14,909 nucleotides of DNA from Desulfobacteraceae bacterium (GCA_029857875.1 JAOUGB010000013.1:1-14909), one strand, 5' to 3'; shown: positions 8,091-14,909, counted from the stretch's first letter. Notes: a model not told the origin generated them from the sequence alone. Translations and numbers: made by a program.

Positions 8091-8106
8091 GTACGTTTAA
8101 ACGTAC
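8091..8106. promoter_or_regulatory. 16-base perfect palindrome (possible operator or hairpin)
   Basis: GTACGTTTAAACGTAC is its own reverse complement, flanked by T-rich sequence on both sides (TTTTTAC before, TGCATGTTTT after). A palindrome of this size resembles a dimeric regulator site, but it lies between convergent genes where no promoter is expected. It could instead be part of a two-way terminator. Function is unknown. Confidence 0.35.
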
Positions 8107-8173
8107 TGCATGTTTTGGCTTTTTAGATTTTTGCCCACAATAAAAATCCGTACTTAAGAGGCAACTCTTTATC

Positions 8174-8458
8174 TTATTCTTTTTCGGCTTTTAAAGTTTC
8201 AATTTCCTTTTTCAGTTCATCAATTTCCTTTTTGTAATCATCGGTTTTGTCAGTGCTGACAGAAGTATCAACTGTTTTATCCTCTTTCTTCCAGGAATCT
8301 TTAAGTTCGTCAAAACCCAGATAAAGAGCCAAACCACCGCCAAGAAGAAGCATCACCGGGATAGCACCGGCCAAAAGTTGCAAAAAGGGTTTCCACCATA
8401 TGGACATGCCAATGAGACCCAATACAGCTCCGACCGCCCCACCAATTAATGTTTTCAT
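8174..8458 (-). CDS. Small two-helix membrane protein with C-terminal coiled coil, function unknown
   Basis: The 94-residue protein has two glycine-rich hydrophobic helices (about 4-20 and 26-48), a charged linker (ELKDSWKKEDK) and a C-terminal heptad-like helix rich in Lys and Glu (about 73-94, DDYKKEIDELKKEIETLKAE). It is very likely an inner-membrane protein with its coiled coil in the cytoplasm or periplasm. The reading frame is well supported by AAAGGAGG 10 bases before the ATG, the strongest ribosome site in the window. No named family is recognised. It stands alone, convergent with rnhA and divergent from plsB, so context gives no function. Confidence 0.75.
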   Translation of the reverse strand: MKTLIGGAVGAVLGLIGMSIWWKPFLQLLAGAIPVMLLLGGGLALYLGFDELKDSWKKEDKTVDTSVSTDKTDDYKKEIDELKKEIETLKAEKE

Positions 8459-8846
8459 AAAAAATCATCCTCCTTTAATTTGAATTAAAATTTAAATCGG
8501 CTTGTTTGTTATCATGCGTTATTCCTGAAACCGTACAGACTTTTTTTGTGCTGGCAAAAAACACTTGGACCAGAATAAGATATCTTGTAAATACGTATAG
8601 TTGTTAATAGCAGATTAAGATTTTGAAAACTATCACAACTTATTTTGTAACGCAAGCTTAAATTTGCCAAACAAGAATCTTTATAATGACACCGTTGTTT
8701 TTTTGAACGTTGTCCTATCCTGCTCCAACAAGATATTTTGCCTTAATAGTTTCAAACAAAATTTATATTTGTAAATTTTTGTATTTTAGTCTACCATTTT
8801 TAAAATTTCTCTCTCATTCGTCATTAAGCAATGTTGGGACTTCACC
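8459..8846. other. AT-rich divergent intergenic spacer upstream of plsB
   Basis: This 388-base spacer separates the small membrane protein gene from plsB, which are transcribed away from each other, so it should contain promoters for both. It is strongly AT-rich and has many partial promoter-like hexamers, none good enough to choose. No ORF, RNA gene or repeat was recognised. Confidence 0.6.
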
Positions 8847-11474
8847 ATGCTAAAATGGATTAAATCAAAACGGGAAAAATATAAAGAAAAAGAAGATATC
8901 GATCCAACAGTTCAGGACGATTATGATCATTATTTTTGTCAGCTCCCGGATAATATCGGTGCGATACCAAGCTTTATCCTCAAACTTTTCTTTTCCGGCG
9001 TAAAGGTTATCAGGGAACAGACCCTTGACTTAAATAGTCTCCACAAAGAGGGTATTGTCGTCTATGTAACCAAGTACAAAAGTTACTTTAGGTATCTTTT
9101 TTATTACACGCGTTACAAACAGGATCGTCTTCCATTTCCTCAAATAGGTTTCGACTATAGCGTGGTATTCTGGCAACCGATATCCCGCATTTGGAAGATC
9201 GCATTTTCGCACATCAAGTACTTTATCCATAACTTTGGACTGCCTGATCCCTACCAAAGGGGTTACTTTCAAAAGGAACTCCTAAATGGACGGTCGGCAC
9301 TCCTTTCGCTGGTTGAACAGAGAGGTTTCCATCGAAGGTTTATAAAAGCAAAGACAGACCCTGTCCAATATCTTATCAAAATGCAACAATCCATCGATCG
9401 TCCTATTTTTCTTGTCCCAAAACTTATGTTTTTTGATAAAAATCCCCATCGATCGATGCCGAGCGTCATCGATTTTCTCTTTGGCACCAAAGAAAACCCC
9501 GGGAAAATGAGACGCCTGTTCATGCTATTTAAGAATCCGGGCAAAGTTTTTGTGGAAACATCCGAACCGATCAACCTCAAAACTTTTCTTAGTCTTGAAG
9601 AAAATCAAAAAAGAAATATCGATTATCAGGCTCTTGCATTAAGACGAACACTGCTGTCTCAAATTAATCGACACCGTCAAAGCATCACGGGCCCGGTTTT
9701 AAAATCAAGATTAGAGATGAAGGAAAACATCCTCACAAGAGAACGACTCCAAAATTTTATGGAACACCATTCACAAGCCCGAAATATCCCGATTCAGAAG
9801 GTACAAAAAGAAGCAAGTGCTTTTCTTGATGAGATAGCTGCCAACTACAATATCATTGTGATTAAACTGGCTTCTATGATGTTAACATGGTTTCTGAATA
9901 CCTTGTTTGATGGGTTTACGATCAACGAGGATGGCCTGAATCGCGTAAAAAACATGTCCAAAAAGGGACCTGTGATTTTCATTCCTTGTCACAAAAGTCA
10001 CATCGATTACCTGATACTTTCTTATCTTTTGTATAACAATAACATGCCATGCCCACATGTGGCTGCGGGGAAAAATCTGTCTTTCTGGCCGATGGGTCCG
10101 CTATTCAGATGGGGTGGCGCCTTTTTTATTCGACGGACATTCAAGGGAGCAGTGCTCTATTCAAAGGTTTTTTCAGAATATATTCACAATTTACTCGCTG
10201 AAGGCTTTAATATCGAATTCTTCATCGAGGGCGGCCGAAGCCGAACCGGCAAATTGATCCTTCCCAAACTGGGGCTTCTTTCGATCCTTCTCAATGCATA
10301 TAAAAACGGCGCCTGTGAAGATCTGATCTTTGCACCGATTTTCATAGGTTACGACAGGGTTCTGGAAGAAAGTTCATACCTTCACGAAATCGAGGGAAAA
10401 GAAAAGCAGCCTGAGAGTTTTATGCAAGTGATCAAAGCAAGAAAATTTTTAAATAAAAGATATGGAAGAATCTATATACAATTCCATGATCCCATATCTC
10501 TTAAAGATCTTTTGCTTCAATACGGTACACCCATTGAAGATATGCCGGCCAAAGAGTTTAACATTCTCTGCCGTAACTTAGGGCACAGGATGATCAACGC
10601 TATTAACAGTGTTTCTGTTGTAACGCCACATGCCCTTGTTGCAGCTGCTGTTTTGAACTGTGCCAAAAAAAGTTTTTCTTTTGATCATCTCATGTCCCAC
10701 GTTGAAACATATATGAACTACCTTTTATCTCAAAAAGCCAAACTGGCTGACACCCTTCTGTTGGATCATGTTAATACCATAGAACGCGTGCTTGACACTT
10801 ATGTGCAAAGAAAATTTATTGATAAGGTTACCAAAGACCCGGACGCCCTGCACGCCGACGCGCTATTTAAAGTCAATGAAAACAAACGCCCAAACCTCGA
10901 ATATTACAAAAACAACTGTATCTCCTTTTTCGTTCCGGCAGCCATTGCCGCCCTTACCCTACTTGTTAAAGATGCCTTCCAGTTTTCAGCATCCGACCTG
11001 CACGCTGACTACAATTTTCTTCAGTATTTCTTTAAATATGAATTCGCATATGACGTCGACAAGACACCTGAATATTTTGTGAGAAAAAATCTCAAGGCTT
11101 TTATTGACGAAGCCATTTTAATGCCGCATCCTAAATTGCCTGACACTTACAATTTGACGTCTTCCGGTTTTAGAAAACTTCAACTTTTTTCAAGATTCCT
11201 GAAACCATATTTTGAATCATACTGGATCGTATTAAACTATTTTATGAAATATCCTCAAAATTCCATTAAGGCCAAAGAACGATTGAAAAAAATTGAAACC
11301 ATCGGAAATCGTATGTACAAAAAGAAGGAAATCGAACGAATAGAAGCTCTTTCCATAATCAATTACAATAACGGGATAGAATTTTTTAACTACAATGGCG
11401 TAAAGGGGTCGGATGATAACGAGAAAATATTATTCTATGCCGACGGAATTCATAAATACCTAAACTGTCTGTAA
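8847..11474 (+). CDS. plsB: Glycerol-3-phosphate 1-O-acyltransferase PlsB
   Basis: PlsB attaches the first acyl chain to glycerol-3-phosphate at the inner membrane, the first step of phospholipid synthesis. The 875-residue protein is slightly longer than E. coli PlsB (807). The four acyltransferase motifs are complete: HKSHID (382-387, catalytic His382 and Asp387), GAFFIRR (424-430), IEGGRSRTGK (460-469) and APIFIGYDRV (496-505). The 350-residue N-terminal and long C-terminal regions fit the PlsB architecture and distinguish it from the much smaller PlsC and PlsY. The hydrophobic stretch at about 334-355 precedes motif I. The start is supported only by a weak GGGA 7 bases before the ATG. The next gene is 332 bases downstream across a repeat-rich spacer, so plsB is probably transcribed alone. 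Confidence 0.95.
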   Translation: MLKWIKSKREKYKEKEDIDPTVQDDYDHYFCQLPDNIGAIPSFILKLFFSGVKVIREQTLDLNSLHKEGIVVYVTKYKSYFRYLFYYTRYKQDRLPFPQIGFDYSVVFWQPISRIWKIAFSHIKYFIHNFGLPDPYQRGYFQKELLNGRSALLSLVEQRGFHRRFIKAKTDPVQYLIKMQQSIDRPIFLVPKLMFFDKNPHRSMPSVIDFLFGTKENPGKMRRLFMLFKNPGKVFVETSEPINLKTFLSLEENQKRNIDYQALALRRTLLSQINRHRQSITGPVLKSRLEMKENILTRERLQNFMEHHSQARNIPIQKVQKEASAFLDEIAANYNIIVIKLASMMLTWFLNTLFDGFTINEDGLNRVKNMSKKGPVIFIPCHKSHIDYLILSYLLYNNNMPCPHVAAGKNLSFWPMGPLFRWGGAFFIRRTFKGAVLYSKVFSEYIHNLLAEGFNIEFFIEGGRSRTGKLILPKLGLLSILLNAYKNGACEDLIFAPIFIGYDRVLEESSYLHEIEGKEKQPESFMQVIKARKFLNKRYGRIYIQFHDPISLKDLLLQYGTPIEDMPAKEFNILCRNLGHRMINAINSVSVVTPHALVAAAVLNCAKKSFSFDHLMSHVETYMNYLLSQKAKLADTLLLDHVNTIERVLDTYVQRKFIDKVTKDPDALHADALFKVNENKRPNLEYYKNNCISFFVPAAIAALTLLVKDAFQFSASDLHADYNFLQYFFKYEFAYDVDKTPEYFVRKNLKAFIDEAILMPHPKLPDTYNLTSSGFRKLQLFSRFLKPYFESYWIVLNYFMKYPQNSIKAKERLKKIETIGNRMYKKKEIERIEALSIINYNNGIEFFNYNGVKGSDDNEKILFYADGIHKYLNCL

Positions 11475-11483
11475 CCGTTTACA

Positions 11484-11511
11484 GGTTCAGGGTTCAACGT
11501 TCAGGGTTAAG
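11484..11511 (+). repeat. Degenerate 7-base tandem array, 4 units
   Basis: Heptamers read GGTTCAG, GGTTCAA, CGTTCAG, GGTTAAG, starting 9 bases after the plsB stop codon. The same position relative to the upstream gene is seen for the array at 6931. Confidence 0.6.
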
Positions 11512-11687
11512 GACAAAGAAGGCATTGAAAACCCTAATGACTCGTTAAAAGGCTCATTTCCCCAAGTAATTGCCAATTTGGCTCCAAATTTTGGATTACG
11601 CCTGATGAAGCTGACGCTTTTCTCGTAAATACGCATCCCAAATGCAGTCCCGGGACGAGAATGGAACTTTAAACCCCTGAACACGTA

Positions 11688-11806
11688 CGTTACTATTCAC
11701 TCGTTACTATTTACTCGTTACTATTTACTCGTTACTATTTACTCGTTACTATTTACTATTTACTGTTTTCTATTTACTATTTACTAATCACTGTTTACCA
11801 TTTAAA
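11688..11806 (+). repeat. 7-base tandem array, 17 units, ending at a start codon
   Basis: The first ten units alternate as a 14-base repeat (CGTTACT then ATTTACT; the first copy has ATTCACT). The next units are ATTTACT, GTTTTCT, ATTTACT, ATTTACT, AATCACT, GTTTACC and ATTTAAA. The array is exactly 119 bases and the ATG of the MurU-AmgK-like gene begins at the next base. No Shine-Dalgarno sequence is present. In the gene's frame the array has no stop, but no start codon lies within it; the upstream in-frame stop is TGA at 11678. Confidence 0.85.
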
Positions 11807-13540
11807 ATGAAGGCACTCATCCTTGCCGCAGGTCTTGGTACGAGACTCAGGCCCTATTCTGATGACACACCCAAACCGCTGTTTACCATTGCGAACCGTC
11901 CACTGCTGGATATCATTATCTCCAATCTTATAGATTCCGGCTGTAAAGCAATTATCGTCAACACGCATCATCTGCATCAAAAGATAGATTTTTACTTGGC
12001 CCGAAAAAAATATCCGGTTCCGGTCACAACCCGCCATGAGCCCGAGATTCTCGGAACAGGAGGCGCCATAAAGAACGTTGCCGATTTTTGGAACAATACC
12101 CCCTTTATGGTCATAAACAGTGACATTGTTACAGATATAGATTTTAAAGGCGTTTATGAATTTCACTTAAATCATCGTCATCCGGCAACGCTGGTTCTGC
12201 ACAACGATCCGGAGTTTAACACCGTAGCATTAAATAAAGATGGTTTTATTCAAGATTTTGATGGACGTTTTCCCATAACCGACCCTTGTGATTCCGCCAT
12301 CAATGGTTCAAAGCCATTCGGGTTGGAAGAATATACAAGACTCACCTTTACCGGAATACAGGTTCTGAATCCGGAATTGCTTGAGTTAATCCCTGATAAT
12401 GTATTTTTTAGCATTATCGATGGTTATAAAAAGCTTCTATCTCAAAATAAAAAAATATGTGCATACATTACAAAAGACCACTACTGGAAAGATCTCGGAA
12501 CCCCCGAAAGATACAGACTGGCGGTTTTCGATAAAATGGCCCCCGAAGCTTTCAAACAGGCTTTTCCCGGAATGGCGGGCAACAAAATTGTCCAAACTGA
12601 ACTTTACGGGGATGGATCAGACAGGAAATGGTACCGCGTAAACCGTGGAAATCAATCCCTTGTGATGGCTGATCACGGCATCAGGCAAGATGATTCAACC
12701 TGTGAAGCAGACGCTTTTGTTGCCATCGGCCTTCACCTGCACGCCAAAGGCATACCGGTACCGAAAATTTATAGTTATGATACCTTTTCCGGCCATGTGT
12801 TCATGGAAGACTTAGGAGATATTAACTTTCAAGCTTTTGTAAAAAACACCAAAAATCAGGACAACGTCGTCTCACACTATAAATTGCTCATACAGCATAT
12901 CGGAAAACTCTCTATGGACGGGGGCAAGGATTTTGATCCGGCCTGGACCTATCAGACCGCCTATTATACCAAGGACCTCATCATTGAGAAGGAATGCCGT
13001 TATTTTGTCGATGCTTTTCTAAAGGGTTATTTGAAAATGGACATACGTTTCCAGGATTTTGAAGATGAATTCAGATCTCTCGCAGACAAGGCATTAAAAT
13101 TTTCCATTAATGGGTTCATGCATCGTGACCTGCAATCCAGGAACATCATGGTAAAAAACAATCGTTTTTATTTTATTGACTTCCAGGGTGGACGGCTGGG
13201 ACCGGTTCAGTACGATCTTGCTTCTTTACTCATCGATCCCTATGTTAATCTATCCCGGCCTGTTCAAGATATCCTATTGAAATTCGGCGTGGAAACGCTT
13301 TCACCGGTTATCCGTATCGACCCGGACAAGTTTCTTTCCTGTTATCAATACTGCGCCATCACCCGGAATCTGCAAATTTTGGGGGCCTTTGGTTTTCTGA
13401 GCCGTATAAAGAAAAAAACATACTTTGAAAAATACATCCCAAATGCTATAAAATCATTAAAATATAATCTTTCTTTTTTTGGGAATACAGAATTTCCCAA
13501 TTTAACATCGATTGTCAAGGAAATAGGAGGTGCGAGATGA
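11807..13540 (+). CDS. Fused sugar-1-phosphate nucleotidyltransferase and sugar kinase (MurU-AmgK-like)
   Basis: The 577-residue protein joins two domains. Residues 1-240 are a nucleotidyltransferase: LAAGLGTRLRP (6-16), KPL (23-25), LGTGGAIKN (82-90), NSD with metal-binding Asp106, and WKDLGTPERY (227-236). Residues about 262-555 are an aminoglycoside-phosphotransferase-type kinase: FMEDLGDINF (332-341), HRDLQSRN (439-446, catalytic Asp441) and IDFQGGRLGP (457-466, metal-binding Asp458). In Pseudomonas, separate proteins AmgK and MurU phosphorylate free MurNAc at C1 and then make UDP-MurNAc; here both would sit in one cytoplasmic protein in MurU-AmgK order. Sequence alone cannot exclude another sugar. 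It overlaps dapB by 4 bases. It has no ribosome site of its own because a 7-base repeat array abuts its ATG. Domain calls are firm; MurNAc specificity is inference. Confidence 0.85.
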   Translation: MKALILAAGLGTRLRPYSDDTPKPLFTIANRPLLDIIISNLIDSGCKAIIVNTHHLHQKIDFYLARKKYPVPVTTRHEPEILGTGGAIKNVADFWNNTPFMVINSDIVTDIDFKGVYEFHLNHRHPATLVLHNDPEFNTVALNKDGFIQDFDGRFPITDPCDSAINGSKPFGLEEYTRLTFTGIQVLNPELLELIPDNVFFSIIDGYKKLLSQNKKICAYITKDHYWKDLGTPERYRLAVFDKMAPEAFKQAFPGMAGNKIVQTELYGDGSDRKWYRVNRGNQSLVMADHGIRQDDSTCEADAFVAIGLHLHAKGIPVPKIYSYDTFSGHVFMEDLGDINFQAFVKNTKNQDNVVSHYKLLIQHIGKLSMDGGKDFDPAWTYQTAYYTKDLIIEKECRYFVDAFLKGYLKMDIRFQDFEDEFRSLADKALKFSINGFMHRDLQSRNIMVKNNRFYFIDFQGGRLGPVQYDLASLLIDPYVNLSRPVQDILLKFGVETLSPVIRIDPDKFLSCYQYCAITRNLQILGAFGFLSRIKKKTYFEKYIPNAIKSLKYNLSFFGNTEFPNLTSIVKEIGGAR

Positions 13541-14367
13541 ACCGTATAAAACTCATGGTAAACGGATTACCCGGAAATATGGCCGCTAATGTTGTTAAAC
13601 ACGCTCTTTTAGACAACCGGTTTGAATTGATTACTCAATCGCTGACCGGGCCGGAAATCACCGACACCGAAACCGTCATCGATTCTGTTTCCTTCGATCT
13701 GATTCAGCCCCAAGACCGGGATCAGTCTATTTTAGCCATAAAGGATAAAGAAGGTCTGTTTTTGAGCGTGGACTATACCCACCCTTCGGCAGTCAACAGC
13801 AATGCTGAATTTTACTGTCGGCATGGACTTCCCTTTGTCATGGGCACAACGGGCGGAGATCGTCAGGGCCTTGACGAGACGGTCCGGAAATCTTCAATCC
13901 CTGGGGTCATCGCACCAAATATGGCCAAGCAAATTGTTGGTTTTCAAGCCATGATGGAATATGCAGCCAACACTTTTCCTGATCTTTTCAAAGGATATTC
14001 TCTTGAGATCAAAGAAAGTCATCAGAAAGGAAAGGCAGACACCAGCGGAACTGCAAAAGCGATGGTCCGGTATTTTACCAGCCTGGGGTTGGCGTTTGCT
14101 GAAAATGATATTATAAAAGAACGCGATCCCCATATACAAAAAACCGTCTGGGGTATCCCCGAAAGATACCTTGAAGGCCATGGATGGCACACTTACAGTC
14201 TTGAATCAGGAGACAAAACGGTCCGATTCGAATTTACACACAATGTCAACGGTCGAGATGTCTATGCTCAGGGAACCCTTGACGCACTGATTTATCTTAA
14301 CAAAAAAGTGGCTGAAGGCGCACAGGGACAAGTTTTTTCAATGATTGATGTGCTAAAAGGGGTTTAA
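13537..14367 (+). CDS. dapB: 4-hydroxy-tetrahydrodipicolinate reductase DapB, plant-like branch
   Basis: DapB reduces the cyclic intermediate made by DapA, on the route to diaminopimelate (for peptidoglycan) and lysine. The 276-residue protein has the nucleotide-binding start VNGLPGNMA (8-16), MGTTGG (102-107), APNMA (126-130), and the active-site segment KESHQKGKADTSGTAK (159-174), with His162 as general acid-base and Lys166 as substrate-binding residue by alignment to E. coli His159 and Lys163. The ADTSGTAK form and GLPG start resemble the plant-type DapB branch more than E. coli DapB. The ATG overlaps the previous stop (ATGA), and AGGAGG lies 6 bases upstream, so translation is probably coupled to the MurU-AmgK-like gene. 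The pairing places two peptidoglycan-precursor activities on one transcript. Confidence 0.92.
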   Translation: MNRIKLMVNGLPGNMAANVVKHALLDNRFELITQSLTGPEITDTETVIDSVSFDLIQPQDRDQSILAIKDKEGLFLSVDYTHPSAVNSNAEFYCRHGLPFVMGTTGGDRQGLDETVRKSSIPGVIAPNMAKQIVGFQAMMEYAANTFPDLFKGYSLEIKESHQKGKADTSGTAKAMVRYFTSLGLAFAENDIIKERDPHIQKTVWGIPERYLEGHGWHTYSLESGDKTVRFEFTHNVNGRDVYAQGTLDALIYLNKKVAEGAQGQVFSMIDVLKGV

Positions 14368-14385
14368 GTAGTGCCCATCTTAGAT

Positions 14386-14439
14386 CCCGCCACGCGGGGG
14401 AGGAACAGACTTTGGTTCTCTCCAGAGGCCTCGTTTTTT
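14386..14439 (+). terminator. Probable terminator downstream of dapB
   Basis: CCCGC/GCGGG (14386-14398) is followed by a second stem, GGAGGAAC (14399-14406) with GTTC-T-CTCC (14415-14423, one bulged T). A palindromic GAGGCCTC and a run of six T (14434-14439) come next. It begins 18 bases after the dapB stop. Confidence 0.5.
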
Positions 14440-14467
14440 GGAAATAGGAATTAGGAATTAGAAAATA
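14440..14467 (+). repeat. 7-base tandem array, 4 units; left outer arm of an inverted element
   Basis: Units read GGAAATA, GGAATTA, GGAATTA, GAAAATA. GAAATAGGAA (14441-14450) is the reverse complement of TTCCTATTTC (14625-14634), and GAAAATAG (14461-14468) of CTATTTTC (14614-14621). Confidence 0.65.
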
Positions 14468-14493
14468 GATAACTGCAAAGGGACGTAAATGTA

Positions 14494-14571
14494 ATTAGAA
14501 GATGAGAAGGTTGGAAATCAAGAAAATGTGCCGACCTTCCGTTCTTCTCACCTTCTTACTTTCTTATTTTT
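14494..14571. repeat. Inner inverted pair with an 8-base period
   Basis: On the left, ATTAGAAG, ATGAGAAG, GTTGGAAA (14494-14517). On the right, CTTCTCAC, CTTCTTAC, TTTCTTAT (14544-14567), whose reverse complements have the same AGAAG core. AAGGTTGG (14507-14514) pairs with CCGACCTT (14531-14538) with one G-T pair. The pair is nested inside the outer 7-base arms. Confidence 0.5.
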
Positions 14572-14601
14572 CAAAATATTTGTGTTTATCCGTGGGTTCC
14601 C

Positions 14602-14636
14602 TTATCCTCTTTCCTATTTTCTCTTTCCTATTTCTG
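14602..14636 (+). repeat. 7-base tandem array, 5 units; right outer arm of an inverted element
   Basis: Units read TTATCCT, CTTTCCT, ATTTTCT, CTTTCCT, ATTTCTG. This arm ends 23 bases from the alanyl-tRNA synthetase stop codon and is complementary to the array at 14440-14467. Confidence 0.6.
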
Positions 14637-14659
14637 GCTTAAAGGTCTCTCGATAATTT

Positions 14660-14909
14660 TCATGAAACATTCAGGATAGATCCCTTTTCCACTATCTCAT
14701 ATGCTTTTTCGAGGGCTGCATCCAGTTTCTCCGGTTTGCTTCCGCCGGCTTGGGCCATATCCGGTCTGCCGCCGCCGCTGCCGCCGACAACGGCCGCGAC
14801 CTGCTTGACGATCTCTCCGGCATGAAACCGGTGGGTCAGGTCTTTGGACACAATGACGATCAGCATGGCTTTATTGCCGGCGGCACTTCCCAGGACCACG
14901 ATGCCCGAC
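14660..14909 (-). CDS. alaS: Alanyl-tRNA synthetase, C-terminal DHHA1 domain only (5' part outside window)
   Basis: Only the last 82 residues are in the window; the frame stays open to the right edge and ends with TGA at 14660-14662. AlaRS charges tRNA-Ala, and its C-terminal domain helps bind tRNA and assemble the enzyme. The segment [16 protein letters not shown] is the very characteristic glycine-rich signature of the AlaRS C-terminus, preceded by [21 protein letters not shown], which matches the same region of E. coli AlaRS. An internal GTG at 14899 is not the true start. The gene is convergent with dapB, with the inverted repeat element between them. Nothing seems broken in the visible part. 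Confidence 0.95.
   Translation of the reverse strand, partial: SGIVVLGSAAGNKAMLIVIVSKDLTHRFHAGEIVKQVAAVVGGSGGGRPDMAQAGGSKPEKLDAALEKAYEIVEKGSILNVS

Larger units (their letters stand above)
7872..8173. other. Convergent intergenic spacer between rnhA and the small membrane protein gene
   Basis: This 302-base spacer has no plausible gene. It holds the rnhA terminator hairpin (7982-8024) and a 16-base perfect palindrome (8091-8106). No convincing terminator was seen for the minus-strand gene that ends at 8174. Confidence 0.6.
11475..11806. other. Repeat-rich spacer between plsB and the MurU-AmgK-like gene
   Basis: The 332 bases hold a short 7-base array at the left (11484-11511), a central stretch with a minus-strand ORF (11487-11684, 65 codons), and the long 7-base array at the right (11688-11806). 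The central ORF has no ribosome site; its last codons read through the left array, and no domain is seen. The whole block looks like an inserted or extragenic repeat element rather than a gene. Confidence 0.5.

Noticed and set aside
11688..11806. CRISPR array
   Set aside because: Units are 7 or 14 bases with no unique spacers between them, and no cas genes are present.
11688..11806. Frame-switching phase variation of the MurU-AmgK-like gene
   Set aside because: No start codon lies within or before the array in the gene's frame, so changes in unit number would not shift the protein frame. Only leader effects remain possible.
11795..12166. Minus-strand 123-codon ORF
   Set aside because: It is antisense to the nucleotidyltransferase signature region, which is clearly coding on the plus strand.
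14660..14899. Separate 79-codon gene starting at GTG 14899
   Set aside because: The frame stays open to the window edge and the sequence is the AlaRS C-terminus, so the GTG is an internal valine codon.

Overview
The window looks like a Gram-negative chromosome segment from a sulfate-reducer-like deltaproteobacterium (Desulfobacterales or a close relative). This is inferred from the moderate-to-low GC, the PlsB-type acyltransferase, the plant-like DapB branch, the hybrid sensor kinase architecture and the long repeat-rich intergenic spacers. It is not proven by any marker gene. Most genes are ordinary housekeeping or envelope genes. No insertion sequence, phage, CRISPR array, tRNA or rRNA was recognised.

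Layout from left to right. Minus strand, 1-5371: a class A penicillin-binding protein of the PBP1b type (C-terminus cut by the window edge), a YgiM-like SH3/coiled-coil membrane protein, and an orphan hybrid histidine kinase. A rho-independent terminator and a possible 10-codon ORF lie between the SH3 gene and the PBP gene. Plus strand, 5746-7871: a NamZ-type (DUF1343) exo-muramidase and an RNase HI with an N-terminal extension. Minus strand, 8174-8458: a small two-helix membrane protein. Plus strand, 8847-14367: PlsB, then a two-gene unit made of a nucleotidyltransferase-sugar kinase fusion (MurU-AmgK-like) overlapping by 4 bases with dapB. Minus strand at the right edge: the C-terminal DHHA1 domain of alanyl-tRNA synthetase.

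Cell-wall metabolism is the thread. PBP1b polymerises and cross-links peptidoglycan, and DapB makes the precursor of meso-diaminopimelate. NamZ would release free N-acetylmuramic acid, and the fusion protein carries both activities needed to turn free MurNAc into UDP-MurNAc (anomeric kinase, then uridylyltransferase). Together they suggest a short MurNAc salvage route. The PlsB gene (first step of phospholipid synthesis) lies between the two salvage candidates.

The most unusual non-coding feature is a set of degenerate tandem arrays with a 7-base period in several intergenic spacers (6931-6965, 6981-7091, 11484-11511, 11688-11806, 14440-14467, 14602-14636), each with a different unit. The longest has 17 units and ends exactly at the start codon of the MurU-AmgK fusion, where a ribosome binding site would be expected. 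The array pair at 14440-14636 is inverted and encloses a second inverted pair with an 8-base period.
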